Positions 31,899 to 32,594 of a stretch of 32,594 bases of DNA are shown here, piece by piece. The position numbers were made by a program, and so were the translations under genes. Source of the DNA: JARIHD01 sp036392795 (GTDB taxonomy: Bacteria; Patescibacteriota; Saccharimonadia; Saccharimonadales; UBA4665); contig DASVXH010000013.1 in assembly GCA_036392795.1 (NCBI GenBank), positions 1 to 32,594 of the forward strand, given 5' to 3'. The first letter of the stretch is position 1. The number at the start of each line of letters is the position of its first letter. The notes under the pieces were generated by a model. The model was not told the origin of the DNA. It did not search any database and was given only the letters and a program-made list of their open reading frames with translations.

Positions 31899-32594
31899 TT
31901 ATATATCCAAATCCTTCACAAATTTAGCACGGGCGGTAATAAAGTTTTTACGCAGTTCAACCTCTGTGCCCATCAATTTATTAAAGATAGCGTCGGCCTT
32001 TTCGGCGTCTTCAACCTTAACCTGAACCAGTACGCGTTTTAAGGGATTCATTGTGGTCTCAAACAGCTGTTCGGCGTCCATTTCGCCCAGACCCTTGTAG
32101 CGCTTTTGTTCAATAAATCCAGCCTGGCGGAAGCGTTCATCGTCGGCTGCAACCTTGAGGCCTTCTTTCTTACGCGCTTCAATTGTGGCGTCTAAAACCT
32201 GGTCCAATTCGGCCTCGTCATATATAAAGACGCTCGATTTGCGGCCAGGTTTTACTAGCTCGAATAGCGGCGGCTTGGCAAGGTAGAGATGCCCGCCATC
32301 AACTACCGGCTTCATAAAGCGGAAGAAGAAAGTAAGTAGTAATGTACTAATATGTGACCCGTCCACGTCGGCATCGGTCATAATTATGATTCGATCGTAA
32401 CGCAATCCATCCAGCGAAAACGAATCTTCAATACCAACACCAAGTGCCTTAATAAGGCTCAAAATCTCGTTATTGGCCAGCATTTTGTCGAGACGAGCAC
32501 GCTCAACATTCAAAACCTTACCACGGAGTGGCAGGATAGCCTGTGACTTGCTATCCCGGCCACTCTTCGCAGAACCACCGGCGGAATCACCCTC
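31899..32594 (-). CDS. gyrB: DNA gyrase subunit B, C-terminal 231 residues (partial)
   Basis: The frame is open to the right edge, so only the TOPRIM and C-terminal part of the ATPase subunit is present. It begins at the edge with the TOPRIM motif EGDSAGGSAKSGRDSKSQA, continues with ILPLRGKVLNVERARLDKML, and has the metal-binding TDADVDGSHI near residue 75. The C-terminal RYKGLGEMDAEQL motif and the LRKNFI ending are also gyrase-like. It is followed by gyrA after 1 nt. The gene uses an ordinary continuation across the edge; an internal TTG at 32513 is not the start. Confidence 0.97.
   Translation of the reverse strand, partial: EGDSAGGSAKSGRDSKSQAILPLRGKVLNVERARLDKMLANNEILSLIKALGVGIEDSFSLDGLRYDRIIIMTDADVDGSHISTLLLTFFFRFMKPVVDGGHLYLAKPPLFELVKPGRKSSVFIYDEAELDQVLDATIEARKKEGLKVAADDERFRQAGFIEQKRYKGLGEMDAEQLFETTMNPLKRVLVQVKVEDAEKADAIFNKLMGTEVELRKNFITARAKFVKDLDI

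Overview
The window comes from a member of Saccharibacteria (TM7, Candidate Phyla Radiation). The 16S rRNA gene on the minus strand contains exact sites for the two classical TM7-specific probes as I remember them (TM7-580F at 28479-28497, TM7-1177R at 27873-27896). The rest fits a small CPR genome: short housekeeping proteins, a B12-dependent ribonucleotide reductase, a DUF5663 protein and a repetitive secreted surface protein. UGA is used as a stop in yqeY, so the standard bacterial code applies. Almost all of the window is core genome; I see no CRISPR array, insertion sequence, prophage or integrase.

Layout. 1-920 is the start of a secreted repetitive surface protein that runs off the left edge. 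1.2-4.8 kb holds rplU and ileS, the latter behind a T-box leader for tRNA-Ile. 4.8-8.8 kb holds a thioredoxin-fold protein, nrdJ and nrdR, with two NrdR boxes on the nrdR promoter. 8.8-11.5 kb is ftsZ and ftsA, each with its own promoter. 11.5-13.5 kb is a tight rpsU-yqeY-adk-map operon. A divergent spacer separates a small winged-helix regulator from priA, def and fmt on the plus strand. 17.4-21.1 kb holds a DUF5663 protein, infB and rpsA (minus). 21.2-22.5 kb holds a ROK kinase and an overlapping HExxH peptidase (plus). A small KGG-type basic protein follows, behind an attenuator-like leader. 23.1-29.0 kb is the rRNA region, and gyrA and partial gyrB close the window.

The most unusual part is the rRNA region. 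It has the ordinary order 16S, tRNA-Ile(GAT), tRNA-Ala(TGC), 23S, 5S, but intrinsic terminators lie after 16S and after tRNA-Ala. Good sigma70-type promoters stand before 16S, before tRNA-Ile and before 23S. The cluster therefore reads as three separately transcribed units. The middle one also carries a 62-codon membrane-protein gene whose stop codon lies inside the D-arm of tRNA-Ala. The 23S gene is about 270 nt longer than that of E. coli, mostly through two expansions.

A second pattern is promoter architecture. Five genes (ftsA, rpsU, priA, def, ROK kinase) have a -10 element ending only 6-9 nt before the start codon and no Shine-Dalgarno sequence, as expected for leaderless mRNAs. Others (rplU, nrdR, infB, KGG gene, gyrA, orf62) have recognisable SD sequences, and the 16S 3' end keeps the anti-SD. 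All promoter, terminator and RNA-structure calls were made by eye.
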